Source of the DNA: Clostridia bacterium
Lineage (GTDB): Bacteria; Bacillota_A; Clostridia; Christensenellales; Aristaeellaceae
NCBI GenBank assembly: GCA_017509065.1
Contig: JAFWQM010000217.1
Span: 123,801-187,800, forward strand
Direction: 5' to 3'
Length of the DNA: 64,000 nt
Positions 43,652 to 53,721 of the stretch are shown here, in pieces. A model generated the notes under the pieces. That model saw nothing but the letters and a program-made list of their open reading frames with translations. It was not told the origin of the DNA and ran no database searches. The stretch's first letter is position 1. The number at the start of each line of letters is the position of its first letter. A program made the translations under genes and the position numbers.

Positions 43652-46087
43652 TTACAGAATCAAATCCTCCACAATATCGTCCAGCACGGCCATGACAACG
43701 GGCTTGCCTTTGTCAGCCAGATCCTGGCAGGGCAGATCGTCGGTCTGCATCGGCGTCATCATGCCGCCATGCTGCAGGACAGTGAAGGCGCGCGAGGTGC
43801 TCACCCGGGCGGCACAGGCGACGTAAGCGCCGTTGGAGCCGGATTTGTTGAAGTATATGCATTTGACGCCCTTGCCCGCGCGGCCCTGAGCGTCGAACAT
43901 GGCGCTCATCAGGCGCTTGCCGTAGCCGCGCTCGGTGAACAGGATGATCTGATCGGAAACAGCCAGCGGACAGGCCAGAATCACCCGGTCATCCAGAGCG
44001 ACATTCATGCCTTTCACGCCTCCGCTGACGCGGCCCATCTCAGGCACGGTGTCCAGTGGGAAGCGAATGCACATGCCGTTTCGGGTCATCATCAGCAGGT
44101 CGGCTCCCTCTTCAGCGGGCACGACGGAAAGCAGCCGGTCGCCGTTTTTCAGGTTGACGGCCCCGAACTTGGAGCGCCGCACGTCGTATTCTCCGGCGTT
44201 CGTGCGCTTCACCTGACCCTGCTCCGTAAAGAACAAAAGATCGCCCATTGCGGCCAAGCTGCCCGGCGTCATCAGCAGCAGGGACACACATTCCTCGCCG
44301 TTCTCCAGGCCTGCCAGCACGCTGTTCAGGCCGCCGCCGCGCTCGCGGGGTTTGGCGGTTTCCGGCAGCGCGCCGACGGACAGGGGGTAGCAGTTGCCAA
44401 GGTTCGTGAAGAAATATAATGTGTGGTCGGTCTGCGTTCGGAAGAGGTAGCGGGGCATGTCGCTTTCCTTATCCGGCATATCCAACTTTTCATACACGCG
44501 CGGAGACACGCGGCGAAGCTGTCCGCCCCTCGTCAGGAACACCACCGCATCTTCGGGCACGGGGCCTTCCTCCACCTCCGGCAGGGTTTCTTCCGGTTCT
44601 TCCCTGATAATCTCAGTACGCCGCTCGTCGCCGAACTGTTCCGCGATTTCCCGAAGCTCCTTTTTTATCAGGTTCATGAGCTTCTTTTCGCTTTTGAGAA
44701 TCCCTTCCAAATAATCAATCAGCTTTTTGACTTCCTCGTATTCCTTGCGCAGTGCTAATATTTCCAGATTTGTCAAGCGCTGCAAGCGTAAATCCAGAAT
44801 GGCTTGAGCCTGGATATCGGTGAAGCCGAAGCGATCCATCAACCGCTGTTTGGCTTCCTTGCCGTTCTTGCTGGCGCGGATGAGGGCGATCACCTCGTCC
44901 AGGTTGTCCACCGCGATGATCAGACCCTCCAAAATGTGCGCCCGCGCCTTGGCCTGGTCCAACTCGTACTGCGTGCGCCGGGTGACGACCTCCTTCTGAT
45001 GGCGGATGAAGTGGGCGATCACCGTTTTCAGGCCCATCTGCACGGGCTTTCCCGCCGCCACGGCGACCATGTTCACGCCGAAGGTGACCTGGAGATCGCT
45101 GTACTTATACAGTGCGGCCAGCACCTTCTGGGGATTCGCTTCCTTTTTCAGCTCGATCACGGCGCGCATCCCAGTGCGGTCGCTCTCGTCGCGGATATCG
45201 TGAATACAGCCCAGTGACACTTTCTTTTCTTCACTGAGCTTTAAGACCTTTTCCAGCATGGCGGCCTTCGCTACGCCGTAGGGGATTTCGTGGATCACGA
45301 TCAGCGTTCGGCCCGACGGCCCAGGCTCCAGCGTCACCTTCGCCCGGACAGTCAGCTTGCCGCGCCCGGTTTCGTAAGCCGCGCGAATCTCCGGGGTGTC
45401 CAGCAGAATGCCGCCGGTGGGAAAGTCCGGGCCGGGCACCACGGTCATGAGCTTATCCAGGGACACGTCCGGGTCGTCGATCTGCATGCAGACCGCTTCC
45501 GTCGCCTCCCGCAGGTTGTGGGGCGGAATATTGGTCGCCAGGCCCACGGCAATGCCGGACGCGCCGTTCACCAACAGATTCGGGAAACGGGCGGGGAGCA
45601 GGTCGGGCTCTTTCAGCGTGTCGTCAAAGTTCAGGCGAAAGGGCACGGTGTCCTTCTCGATATCCCTGAGCATTTGCAGGGCCAGCGGAGCCATCCTTGC
45701 TTCCGTGTACCGCATGGCGGCGGCGCTGTCGCCGTCGATGGAGCCGAAGTTGCCGTGGCCGTCCACCATCACGCCGCGGAGCGAATAGGGCTGCGCCATG
45801 CGGGTCAGGGCATCGTACACGCTGGTGTCTCCGTGCGGGTGGTATTTGCCTAGGCAGTCGCCCACGATGCGAGCGCACTTGCGGTGGGGCTTGTCGGGCG
45901 TCAGGCCCAATTCGTGCATCGTAAACAGAATGCGCCGCTGCACGGGCTTTAGGCCATCCTCCACGCGAGGGATGGCGCGCTCCAGGATGACATATTCCGC
46001 ATAGGGCATCATGCTCTGATGGAGCACGTCCTCCAGGGGCGTCTGGATAATGTCCGGCGTCAGTACGGCGGGCGGTTGTTTCGGCAT
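43652..46087 (-). CDS. parC: Type IIA topoisomerase subunit A (topoisomerase IV-like)
   Basis: An 811-residue DNA cleavage subunit. Quinolone-region and active site: DGLKPVQRRILFTM, HRKCARIVGDCLGKYHPHGD, and the catalytic Tyr127 in AAAMRYTEARM. The coiled-coil arm and a C-terminal beta-pinwheel follow. The GyrA-box QRRGGKG is degenerate (KPRERGGG), and the subunit B gene is just upstream, both arguing for topoisomerase IV (ParC) rather than gyrase. I start at the ATG at 46087, with GGAGG 8 nt upstream, not at the earlier TTG. Confidence 0.88.
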   Translation of the reverse strand: MPKQPPAVLTPDIIQTPLEDVLHQSMMPYAEYVILERAIPRVEDGLKPVQRRILFTMHELGLTPDKPHRKCARIVGDCLGKYHPHGDTSVYDALTRMAQPYSLRGVMVDGHGNFGSIDGDSAAAMRYTEARMAPLALQMLRDIEKDTVPFRLNFDDTLKEPDLLPARFPNLLVNGASGIAVGLATNIPPHNLREATEAVCMQIDDPDVSLDKLMTVVPGPDFPTGGILLDTPEIRAAYETGRGKLTVRAKVTLEPGPSGRTLIVIHEIPYGVAKAAMLEKVLKLSEEKKVSLGCIHDIRDESDRTGMRAVIELKKEANPQKVLAALYKYSDLQVTFGVNMVAVAAGKPVQMGLKTVIAHFIRHQKEVVTRRTQYELDQAKARAHILEGLIIAVDNLDEVIALIRASKNGKEAKQRLMDRFGFTDIQAQAILDLRLQRLTNLEILALRKEYEEVKKLIDYLEGILKSEKKLMNLIKKELREIAEQFGDERRTEIIREEPEETLPEVEEGPVPEDAVVFLTRGGQLRRVSPRVYEKLDMPDKESDMPRYLFRTQTDHTLYFFTNLGNCYPLSVGALPETAKPRERGGGLNSVLAGLENGEECVSLLLMTPGSLAAMGDLLFFTEQGQVKRTNAGEYDVRRSKFGAVNLKNGDRLLSVVPAEEGADLLMMTRNGMCIRFPLDTVPEMGRVSGGVKGMNVALDDRVILACPLAVSDQIILFTERGYGKRLMSAMFDAQGRAGKGVKCIYFNKSGSNGAYVACAARVSTSRAFTVLQHGGMMTPMQTDDLPCQDLADKGKPVVMAVLDDIVEDLIL

Positions 46088-46108
46088 GGTATTATCCTCC
46101 AAACGGAA

Positions 46109-46648
46109 TCATTCTGCTTTTAAAGGAGAGCCGCAGTAGCGGCATACGACGCCGGCAGCGGATATGGTGTTGGACGCGCCGCAGCCGGGGCAAGAGACCA
46201 CATGAAGCGGCCCGGAAGTCTGTGCCGCTACAAACATAAGCTTTTGCATCTGATGATCCAGGTAGCCGTTGAAATATCCCCGACGGCACATTTCTTCCAA
46301 TTGTGACGTGATTTCAGGCATTGGTCTGTTCAACGTGTCCGCCAGTTGGGAAACGGATTTGTCAGGCTCCTGTGCGAGCACGGGACAATATGTCCGAAAG
46401 TCCCGGATCAGCCGCTTGGTTCTGCGCGTCGCTTTCAAAAGCGGAACATGCGCCGCCGCCAGGCCGAAGCATACGAACGGCATCACCTGGCTCGTGGTGT
46501 CCGTGGTGGTTCCTTTCAGCAAATCCCCCAGGCCCACGACGCCCATCATCACCCACAAACCCAGCCAGAACCAGGCATGCACGCTGCCGATCCGGGCCAG
46601 CCAGGTATCGCAGAGGATACGAAAAGGATTGTTCTGCGCATTCTTCAT
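46109..46648 (-). CDS. Membrane protein with C-terminal zinc ribbon, unknown
   Basis: A 179-residue protein with two hydrophobic segments (~22-40, ~55-70), a middle stretch suggesting a winged helix (SVSQLADTLNRPMPEITSQLEEMCRRGYFNGYL) and a C-terminal zinc ribbon (CPGCGA...CRYCGSP). No function known. It sits between parE and parC in the same direction with gaps of about 18 and 21 nt. Confidence 0.7.
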   Translation of the reverse strand: MKNAQNNPFRILCDTWLARIGSVHAWFWLGLWVMMGVVGLGDLLKGTTTDTTSQVMPFVCFGLAAAHVPLLKATRRTKRLIRDFRTYCPVLAQEPDKSVSQLADTLNRPMPEITSQLEEMCRRGYFNGYLDHQMQKLMFVAAQTSGPLHVVSCPGCGASNTISAAGVVCRYCGSPLKAE

Positions 46649-46666
46649 CGGCGATATCCGCCTTTC

Positions 46667-48667
46667 TTACAGGGCGTGAGCCGGCGTCCGGGTTTCGTAC
46701 ACGACGCCGCCCTTTTCCAGCTGCTTGTCGAAATGGTCGGCCTTGTTGAATTCGGCGTGCTCAATGATGTACTCCCGGCGGGGCTCCACTTTTTCACCCA
46801 TCAGCACGGTGATCAGGGAATCGGCTTCCGCTGCGTCCTCGATGGTCACCTGCATGAGCTTGCGGTGAGCCGGATCCATCGTGGTTTCCCAAAGCTGCTC
46901 GGGGTTCATTTCGCCTAAACCCTTGTAGCGCTGTAACGTATAGCCTTTCAGACCTGTTGTTACCTTTTTCAGTTCCTTATCGTCATAGGCGTATCGAATC
47001 CCATCGTTCTTCTTCACCGCGTAAAGGGGCGGCATACCGATAAACACGTGGCCGTCAGCCACCAGGTCGCGCATGTAACGGAAGAAGAAGGTAAGCAGGA
47101 TGGAGCGAATGTGCGCCCCGTCCTGGTCGGCGTCAGCCAGGATGATGACCTTGTGATATTTTAAAGAAGAAAGATCAAAGTCCTCCGCAATGCCGGTGCC
47201 GAGCGCAGTGATGATGGAGCGGAATTCCTCGTTGGCCAGCACCTGATCCAGCCGCTTCTTTTCGGCGTTCAGCGGCTTGCCGCGCAGGGGCAATATGGCC
47301 TGGAAGCGCCGGTCGCGGCCCTGCTTGGCGCTGCCGCCTGCGGAGTCGCCTTCCACGATAAAGAGTTCATTCTCCACTGCTTTCCTGCCGGTGCAGGCGG
47401 ACAGCTTGCCCACCAGCGGCGCAGCTTCCAGTTCGTTTTTCGCCCGGGCCAGGTTACGGGCTTTGCGGGTGGCTTCGCGCACTTTTGCGCTCTTGACCGC
47501 CTTTTCGATGATCTTCTGGGCTAATTCCTGATTCTTTAAGTTTTCCAGGAATTCAAACAGTTTTTCCCCAACGATGGCTTCCACGGCGGGGCGGACTTCG
47601 GTATTGCCCAGACGTCCTTTTGTCTGGCCCTCGAACTGGGGATTTTTCACCATCGTGGTCAGCACCACGGTGATACCTTCCCGGAAATCCTCGCCCGCCA
47701 GATTGTTGTCCTTTTCTTTCAGCGCTCCGATCTTCCGGGCGTAGTCATTCAGCACCTTCGTCCAGGCGGCGCGGAAGCCGGTTTCGTGGGTGCCGCCCTC
47801 GCCGGTAGGAATGTTGTTCACGTAGGAAAACACGGACTCCGTATAACTGTCGGTATACTGAATGGCGGCGGTGCAGATCACGTCGTCCCGCTTGCCCTCA
47901 AAATAAATCGGTTCCTCGTGCAGCGGCGTTTTGTCCCGATTCAGGTACTTCACATAATCCACGATGCCGCCCGCGAAGCAATACTCGGCGAACGCCTTTC
48001 CCTCTTCCTTCGTACGCTCGTCGGTGAAGGTGATTTTAAGCCCCCGGTTCAGATACGCCAGTTCCCGCAGCCTGCGGCGCACGGTATCGCCGTTGAACAC
48101 GATTTCCTCAAACACCGTGTCGTCCGGCATGAACCGCACCAAGGTGCCGCGCTTCCGAGTATTGCCAATCTTCTCCAATTCCGTTACCGGGTGCCCGGCG
48201 AGATATTTCTTCTGTTTCGGATCGTACCAGTTTTCATACCGCTGGCTATAATGGGTCCAGTTCAAAAAAATATCCACGGTCAGCCATTTGGACAACGCGT
48301 TCACCACGGAAGCGCCCACCCCGTGCAGACCGCCGGAATAAGCGTAGTTTTCGTTGCTGAACTTGCCGCCCGCGTGGAGCTTGGTAAAAATCACCTGGAC
48401 GCCGGGAATGCCTAATTGCGGATGGGTATCCACCGGCATTCCGCGCCCATTGTCCCATACCGACGCGGAGCCGTCCTTATGCAGCGTCACTGCCACTTCC
48501 GTGGCATAGCCTCCCATGGCCTCGTCGATGGCGTTGTCCACGATTTCCCATAACAAATGATGCAGGCCGCGGCTACCGGTGGAGCCGATATACATGCCGG
48601 GCCGCATCCGCACCGCGTCCAGCCCCTCCAGCACCTTGATACTGCCCGCGTCGTATTTTTGAGCCAT
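46667..48667 (-). CDS. parE: Type IIA topoisomerase subunit B (topoisomerase IV-like)
   Basis: A 666-residue ATPase subunit. GHKL ATP-binding motifs are EIVDNAIDEAMGG, DNGRGMPVD and YSGGLHGVGASVVNALS; the TOPRIM domain has EGDSAGGSAKQGRDR and DADQDGAHIR; it ends with QRYKGLGEMNPEQLWETTMDP. The ATG at 48667 has GAGGTG upstream. The gene pair with parC is intact except for a small zinc-ribbon gene between them. Confidence 0.9.
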   Translation of the reverse strand: MAQKYDAGSIKVLEGLDAVRMRPGMYIGSTGSRGLHHLLWEIVDNAIDEAMGGYATEVAVTLHKDGSASVWDNGRGMPVDTHPQLGIPGVQVIFTKLHAGGKFSNENYAYSGGLHGVGASVVNALSKWLTVDIFLNWTHYSQRYENWYDPKQKKYLAGHPVTELEKIGNTRKRGTLVRFMPDDTVFEEIVFNGDTVRRRLRELAYLNRGLKITFTDERTKEEGKAFAEYCFAGGIVDYVKYLNRDKTPLHEEPIYFEGKRDDVICTAAIQYTDSYTESVFSYVNNIPTGEGGTHETGFRAAWTKVLNDYARKIGALKEKDNNLAGEDFREGITVVLTTMVKNPQFEGQTKGRLGNTEVRPAVEAIVGEKLFEFLENLKNQELAQKIIEKAVKSAKVREATRKARNLARAKNELEAAPLVGKLSACTGRKAVENELFIVEGDSAGGSAKQGRDRRFQAILPLRGKPLNAEKKRLDQVLANEEFRSIITALGTGIAEDFDLSSLKYHKVIILADADQDGAHIRSILLTFFFRYMRDLVADGHVFIGMPPLYAVKKNDGIRYAYDDKELKKVTTGLKGYTLQRYKGLGEMNPEQLWETTMDPAHRKLMQVTIEDAAEADSLITVLMGEKVEPRREYIIEHAEFNKADHFDKQLEKGGVVYETRTPAHAL

Positions 48668-48859
48668 AAAGCACCTCATACATTTTGGTCGCGCGGTTTC
48701 CATTGAACCACAAAATATAGTGTAACACAAACTTAACAATTTTGCAAATCTTTCTAAAAGAAATCTTTCGTTTCCAGTGGACAATCAACCCAAATCAGAG
48801 TATACTTGATCTATCCTGTTATTTCCAGAAGAAACGCCCGACGAAGGGAAGGAACGCGC

Positions 48860-50572
48860 TTGCAGTTTTTGATTCATTATTTGAAGCCGCATGTCCGGCG
48901 GATGGTCGGCGGGATGACGTGCAAGTTTTTAGGCACGATCATGGATCTGCTGATTCCGGCGCTTTTGGCTTACATGCTGGACGGCATCGTGCCCACGAAG
49001 AACGCCGGGCAGATTTATCTGTATGGCGGGCTGATGGTGCTCTGCTCCATCCTGGCCTGGGTGGGCAACGTGTTTGCCAACCGGGTGGCGGCAGGCGTGG
49101 CGCGGGACTGCACCCGGCAAATTCGCCACGACCTGTTCGGCAAGATCACCCGGCTCACCGCCGGGGAGATGGACAGGTTCACCATCCCTTCCCTCATCTC
49201 CCGCATGACCACCGACACCTACAACGTGTACCGCATGACCGGTATGATGCAGCGCATCGGCATCCGCGCCCCCATCCTGCTGATCGGCGGCATCATCGTC
49301 ACCATGACCCGGGACGCGGCGCTGTCCGCGCTGCTGGTGGCGCTGCTGCCTTTTATGGCGCTCATCGTGTGGTTCATTTCCCGCAAGGGCGTGCCGCTGT
49401 ACACCGAGCAGCAGAAAAACGTGGACCATCTGACCCGCATCGTGCGCGAAAACCTGACGGGCGTCCGCATCATCAAGGCCCTGTCCAAGACACCGGACGA
49501 GAAGCGGCGCTTCGGGCAGATCAATGAAACCCTGGCCGCCAGCGAAACCAAGGCCGCGTCCGTCATGGCGGTGAACGGGCCGACGATGCAGTTCCTGTTG
49601 AACATGGGCCTGGTGCTGGTGGTGGTCGTCGGTGCGCGGCGTGTGCATTTCGGGCTGACCGGCCCCGGCAACATCATCGCGTTCATTTCGTATTTTACGA
49701 TTATTCTTAACGCCATGCTTACCATCACCCGCATCCTGACCATGTATTCCAAAGCGCTGGCCTCCGCGCGGCGTATCGAGGAAGTGCTGGACGGCGAAGA
49801 AGAATCCGCGCCTGACGTTTTTCCCGAAGCGGATCAATCCGCACCGCACGTGCAGTTCGATCATGTGACATTTTCTTACAATAAAAAAGAACCCGATGTG
49901 AAAAATATCTCCTTCACCCTGAACCGGGGCCAGCGTTTGGGTATTTTGGGACCTACCGGCGCGGGCAAATCCACGCTGATTAAACTGCTGCTTCGGCTGT
50001 ACGATCCGGACGAAGGCGCGGTCCGGATTCAGGGCATCGACATCCGGAACCTGCCGCTCGAAAAGCTGCGCAGGATGTTTGGCGTGGTGTTCCAGAACGA
50101 CGCGCTGTTCAGGGGGAATATCGGCGAAAACATCAGGCTGGGCCGGGAAATCTCCTTGGAAGAAGTGACCCGCGCCATTGCCGACGCGCAGGCGGAATTC
50201 ATCCGGAACAAGGGCGGACTGGACGCCGAAGTGGTGTCCCGAGGCCAAAATTTTTCCGGCGGTCAGCAGCAGCGGATGCTGCTGGCCCGCGCGCTGGCAG
50301 GCCAGCCGGAGATTCTGATTCTGGACGACGCATCCTCCGCGCTTGACTTTAAAACCGAAGCCGCCCTCCGCGCCGCGCTGCGGGAAGGATACGCGAACAC
50401 CACCACCGTTATCATCGCCCAGCGCATCAGCGCAGTCATGCAATGCGACCAGATTTTGGTCATGGAAGACGGCGAGCCGAAAGGATTGGGCACGCATCAG
50501 GAACTGATGCAGTCCTGCCCCCTCTACCGGGAAATCGCCCAATTGCAGCTGGGAGGTGAGCAGGATGCATAA
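48860..50572 (+). CDS. ABC exporter half-transporter 1 (non-canonical Walker B)
   Basis: A 570-residue membrane-ATPase fusion with six predicted helices (~1-310) and an ATPase domain. Walker A GPTGAGKST, signature FSGGQ, Walker B ILILDDASSALD. The residue after the Walker B aspartate is Asp instead of the catalytic Glu, as in degenerate sites of heterodimeric exporters. The TTG at 48860 has GGAAGG upstream. The second half-transporter gene overlaps by 8 nt. Confidence 0.85.
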   Translation: MQFLIHYLKPHVRRMVGGMTCKFLGTIMDLLIPALLAYMLDGIVPTKNAGQIYLYGGLMVLCSILAWVGNVFANRVAAGVARDCTRQIRHDLFGKITRLTAGEMDRFTIPSLISRMTTDTYNVYRMTGMMQRIGIRAPILLIGGIIVTMTRDAALSALLVALLPFMALIVWFISRKGVPLYTEQQKNVDHLTRIVRENLTGVRIIKALSKTPDEKRRFGQINETLAASETKAASVMAVNGPTMQFLLNMGLVLVVVVGARRVHFGLTGPGNIIAFISYFTIILNAMLTITRILTMYSKALASARRIEEVLDGEEESAPDVFPEADQSAPHVQFDHVTFSYNKKEPDVKNISFTLNRGQRLGILGPTGAGKSTLIKLLLRLYDPDEGAVRIQGIDIRNLPLEKLRRMFGVVFQNDALFRGNIGENIRLGREISLEEVTRAIADAQAEFIRNKGGLDAEVVSRGQNFSGGQQQRMLLARALAGQPEILILDDASSALDFKTEAALRAALREGYANTTTVIIAQRISAVMQCDQILVMEDGEPKGLGTHQELMQSCPLYREIAQLQLGGEQDA

Positions 50573-52364
50573 CCGTCCGGGCAGCATGCGCGGCATGCCT
50601 GTCAAGGGGCAGGATTTCAGCCGCAAGCCCATCAACAAAAAAGCCACCATCGTCCGGCTGCTCAAATACATGATGCAGTTCAAGTGGCTGCTGCTCCTGG
50701 CCCTGGCCCTCACCTTGTTTTCCAATGCCTTCGCCCTCATCGGCCCGCGCCTGTCGGGCAGCGCTATCGACTGTATCGCCGCGCCGGGCGGGGTGGATTT
50801 CGCGGGCGTCGCGCACTTTGCCCTGCTGATGCTGGGATTCTATCTGGCGTCCTCGCTGTTTTCCTATCTGTTATCAATTCTGATGGTGCATATCAGCCGC
50901 CGCGTGACGCTCAGAATGCGGCGCGACCTGTTCGACCACCTGTGCGACATGCCCGTGGGCTTCATTGACAAGCACGCCATCGGCGACCTGCTGAGCCGTA
51001 TTTTCTACGACACCGACACCATCAACACGTCTCTTTCCTCCGACGTGGTGCACGTGCTTACCAGCAGCATCACCATCGTGGGATCGCTCATCATGATGCT
51101 CACCATCGCCCCGCCGCTGGTGCTGGTGTTCGCGTTCACCATCCCGCTGTCCCTGTTCATCACCACCATGATCACCCGCCATACCCAGCCCCTTTTCCGG
51201 CTTCGCTCCCGCAAGATGGGCGAACTCAATGACTTTTCCGAGGAAATGATTTCCGGCATGAAGAGCCTGAAAGCCTACCACCAGGAGGACAACACCCTGG
51301 GCAACATGGATGCCCTCAACGAGGAAGTGGTGACGGCCTATTACAAGAGCGAATACTATTCCTCCATGATGGGACCGTCGGTCAATCTCATCAACAACCT
51401 GTCCATGTCCCTGATCAGCGTGTTCGGCGCGATCCTGTACATGAACGGCGGCATCACCCTGGGCAATATTTCTTCCTTTGTTCAGTACAGCCGCCGCTTT
51501 TCCGGGCCGATCAACGAAATCGCCAATATCTACGGTGAACTGCAATCCGCTCTTGCCGCTGCCGACCGGGTGTTCTCCCTGCTGGACGAGCCGCTGGAGC
51601 CCGCCGACCCGCCGCATGCTCTGCCGCTTGAAAACGTGCAGGGCGACGTGGAAATGAAGGATGTGTCGTTTGGCTACGAAAAGGACAAGACCATATTGAA
51701 AAAGCTGTCCTTCCAGGCGCGGAAGGGCAGCATGATCGCTATCGTCGGGCCGACCGGCGCGGGCAAAACCACGCTGATCAACCTGCTCATGCGGTTTTAT
51801 GACATTGATTCGGGCCGCCTGACCGTGGACGGGAATTCCGTGGATGACATCACCCGTGACAGTCTGAGAAGGGCGTATTCCATGGTGCTTCAGGACACCT
51901 GGCTCTTTTCCGGCACGATCTATGACAACATCGCCTACGCCAAGCCCAACGCCACGCGGGAAGAGGTAGAAGCCGCCGCGAAAGCCGCGAAGATTCACCA
52001 CTATATCATGAGCCTGCCGGACGGCTACGACACCGTCATCACCGACGACGGGGCGAATATATCCAAGGGGCAGAAGCAGCTTCTCACTATCGCCCGCGCC
52101 ATGCTGGTGGACGCGCGGATGCTGATTTTAGACGAGGCCACCAGCAACGTGGACACCCGCACCGAAGTCCAGATTCAGCAGGCCATGCGCCGCCTCATGC
52201 GGGATAAGACTTGCTTCGTGGTCGCCCATCGCCTCTCCACCATCCGCAACGCCGACCTTATCCTCGTCGTCCGCGACGGCAACGTGGTGGAGCGCGGCAC
52301 CCACAAGGAGCTCATGCAGCGGGGCGGCTTCTACCGCGAACTCTACGACGCGCAGTTCGCGTAA
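50565..52364 (+). CDS. ABC exporter half-transporter 2 (non-canonical signature)
   Basis: A 599-residue half-transporter with six membrane spans and an ATPase domain. Walker A GPTGAGKTT, Walker B LILDEATSNVD with the catalytic Glu, but the signature is ISKGQ instead of LSGGQ. Together with half 1 it should form a heterodimer with one active and one degenerate site. ATG at 50565 has GGGAGG 8 nt upstream. Drugs, lipids or peptides are possible substrates. A terminator hairpin follows at 52379. Confidence 0.87.
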   Translation: MHNRPGSMRGMPVKGQDFSRKPINKKATIVRLLKYMMQFKWLLLLALALTLFSNAFALIGPRLSGSAIDCIAAPGGVDFAGVAHFALLMLGFYLASSLFSYLLSILMVHISRRVTLRMRRDLFDHLCDMPVGFIDKHAIGDLLSRIFYDTDTINTSLSSDVVHVLTSSITIVGSLIMMLTIAPPLVLVFAFTIPLSLFITTMITRHTQPLFRLRSRKMGELNDFSEEMISGMKSLKAYHQEDNTLGNMDALNEEVVTAYYKSEYYSSMMGPSVNLINNLSMSLISVFGAILYMNGGITLGNISSFVQYSRRFSGPINEIANIYGELQSALAAADRVFSLLDEPLEPADPPHALPLENVQGDVEMKDVSFGYEKDKTILKKLSFQARKGSMIAIVGPTGAGKTTLINLLMRFYDIDSGRLTVDGNSVDDITRDSLRRAYSMVLQDTWLFSGTIYDNIAYAKPNATREEVEAAAKAAKIHHYIMSLPDGYDTVITDDGANISKGQKQLLTIARAMLVDARMLILDEATSNVDTRTEVQIQQAMRRLMRDKTCFVVAHRLSTIRNADLILVVRDGNVVERGTHKELMQRGGFYRELYDAQFA

Positions 52365-52378
52365 ACCCTTTGATCAAA

Positions 52379-52417
52379 AACAACCTTCGCTTTCCAGCTT
52401 CAAAGCGAAGGTTGTTT
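52379..52417 (+). terminator. Terminator of the ABC exporter operon
   Basis: A 15-bp perfect stem (AACAACCTTCGCTTT / AAAGCGAAGGTTGTT) with an 8-nt loop, followed by TTATT. Confidence 0.8.
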
Positions 52418-52439
52418 TATTCAGTAATTACTACTCTTA

Positions 52440-52890
52440 CCAGCTATGTTCTCAAGGGCGAATTTCAAAGCCGACGAGGAGGAGACGCTGGGGGCTGCGC
52501 GCCCCCAGACCTGCGCCAGGGTCCTGAGGACCCTGGACCCACAACTGGCGATATTACGTTGTCTGGATAAAAAGAACAGCTCCGCCTGCCGCGCTGGGGC
52601 TACGAAAAGTTTGAGGGCTTCTGGCCCAAGAAAGCCTGGGAAAATCCGAGGGGGAAAGTGAACTTTCCCCTGCGGATTATTCCCTGGCTTTCCCCGGATG
52701 CGAAGCATCCGGGTTGGCGGCTTTGCCGCCGGGCCAGAAGCACAACGGCGCCAAGTCAGACTTCCGCGTTCCTTCAAGTACCAGCGGGAACCAAGCTAAT
52801 TCGTTTTTTCGAGCATTATCCGCTATTGAGGTCCAGGAGATGAAATCTCCTGGTTCAGGGGTACAGGGGGCTGAAGAAGCCCCCTGCCTC
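52440..52890. repeat. Dense array of seven short hairpins in a non-coding region
   Basis: Seven hairpins within 400 bp. Arms and loops: 52488-52508 (8-bp arms), 52516-52536 (9 bp, loop TGA), 52651-52670 (extended by an outer AATCCG/CGGATT stem), 52694-52712 (8 bp, loop GAA), 52716-52730 (6 bp, loop TTT), 52833-52853 (9 bp, loop GAA), 52864-52886 (9 bp, loop GAAGA). An outer CTGGC/GCCAG pair encloses the fourth and fifth. This fills most of the 556-bp gap between the exporter and tlyA. No convincing gene is present in any frame. Confidence 0.75.
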
Positions 52891-52920
52891 GTCGTTTTTT
52901 CCTTCACAATATGACTGTTA

Positions 52921-53721
52921 TCAATCCAATTCCTTATGCGCCTGCTTCACCAGTGCGGCGATTTGCTCATCGGAGATTTCGTCGCCGGGGCCGGGCTGAA
53001 CGTCGGCCAGGAACTCGATGTTCCCCGCCGGGCCTTTGATGGGTGAGAAGGTGAGGCCGCGTACGCTCCAGCCGAAGGAGGGGCAGAACACGCAGATTTC
53101 CCGCAGTACCCGTTCATGGATTTCCTTTTCCCGCACCACGCCGTTCTTCCCGACCTGGCCGCGCCCGGCCTCAAACTGAGGTTTGATGAGGGTGAGGAAC
53201 CGTCCGCTCTCCCCCATGATGCCCGCCGCTACGGGCAGGATCAGGCGGATTGAAATAAAAGACACGTCCATCACGGTGAGGTTGGGCCGCACAGGGAACT
53301 GTTCCAAGGTCAGCGCCCGAGCGTTGGTACGCTCCATGACCGTGACCCGCTCGTCATTCCGCAGCTTCCAATCTAATTGCCCGTAGCCTACGTCGATGGC
53401 GTACACATGGGAAGCGCCGTGGCGAAGCAGTACATCCGTGAATCCGCCGGTCGCTGCGCCGATGTCCATGGCGACCGCGCCAGCTACATCCGCTTGAAAC
53501 GCAGTGATCGCCTTTTCCAGCTTGTGCCCGCCCCGGCTGGCAAAGTGGTCGGTTCCGCTTCCCCGTACCTGCAAGGGCGCGTCCTCGGCGATCTGTTCGG
53601 AGGATTTGAGCACCTTCTTCTCCCCCACGTACACCTGGCCTGCCATGATCAGCGCCTGCGCTTTTTCCCGACTCTCCGCAAGGCCGCGTGTAACCAGCCA
53701 AACATCCGCTCGTTGTTTCAT
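52921..53721 (-). CDS. tlyA: TlyA-family 16S/23S rRNA 2'-O-methyltransferase
   Basis: A 266-residue protein with an N-terminal S4 RNA-binding domain (RADVWLVTRGLAESREKAQALIMAG) and an FtsJ-type methyltransferase: SAM-binding DIGAATGGFTDVLLRHGA, then VMERTNAR and VMDVSFISIRLILP with the catalytic Asp, and LIKPQFEAGR with the catalytic Lys. TlyA methylates ribosomal cytidines. It overlaps dxs by 4 nt, a common dxs-tlyA arrangement in Firmicutes. Confidence 0.92.
   Translation of the reverse strand: MKQRADVWLVTRGLAESREKAQALIMAGQVYVGEKKVLKSSEQIAEDAPLQVRGSGTDHFASRGGHKLEKAITAFQADVAGAVAMDIGAATGGFTDVLLRHGASHVYAIDVGYGQLDWKLRNDERVTVMERTNARALTLEQFPVRPNLTVMDVSFISIRLILPVAAGIMGESGRFLTLIKPQFEAGRGQVGKNGVVREKEIHERVLREICVFCPSFGWSVRGLTFSPIKGPAGNIEFLADVQPGPGDEISDEQIAALVKQAHKELD

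Noticed and set aside
52446..52907. Short open frames on both strands in the hairpin-rich region
   Set aside because: They run through the perfect hairpins, have no ribosome sites and show no domain.
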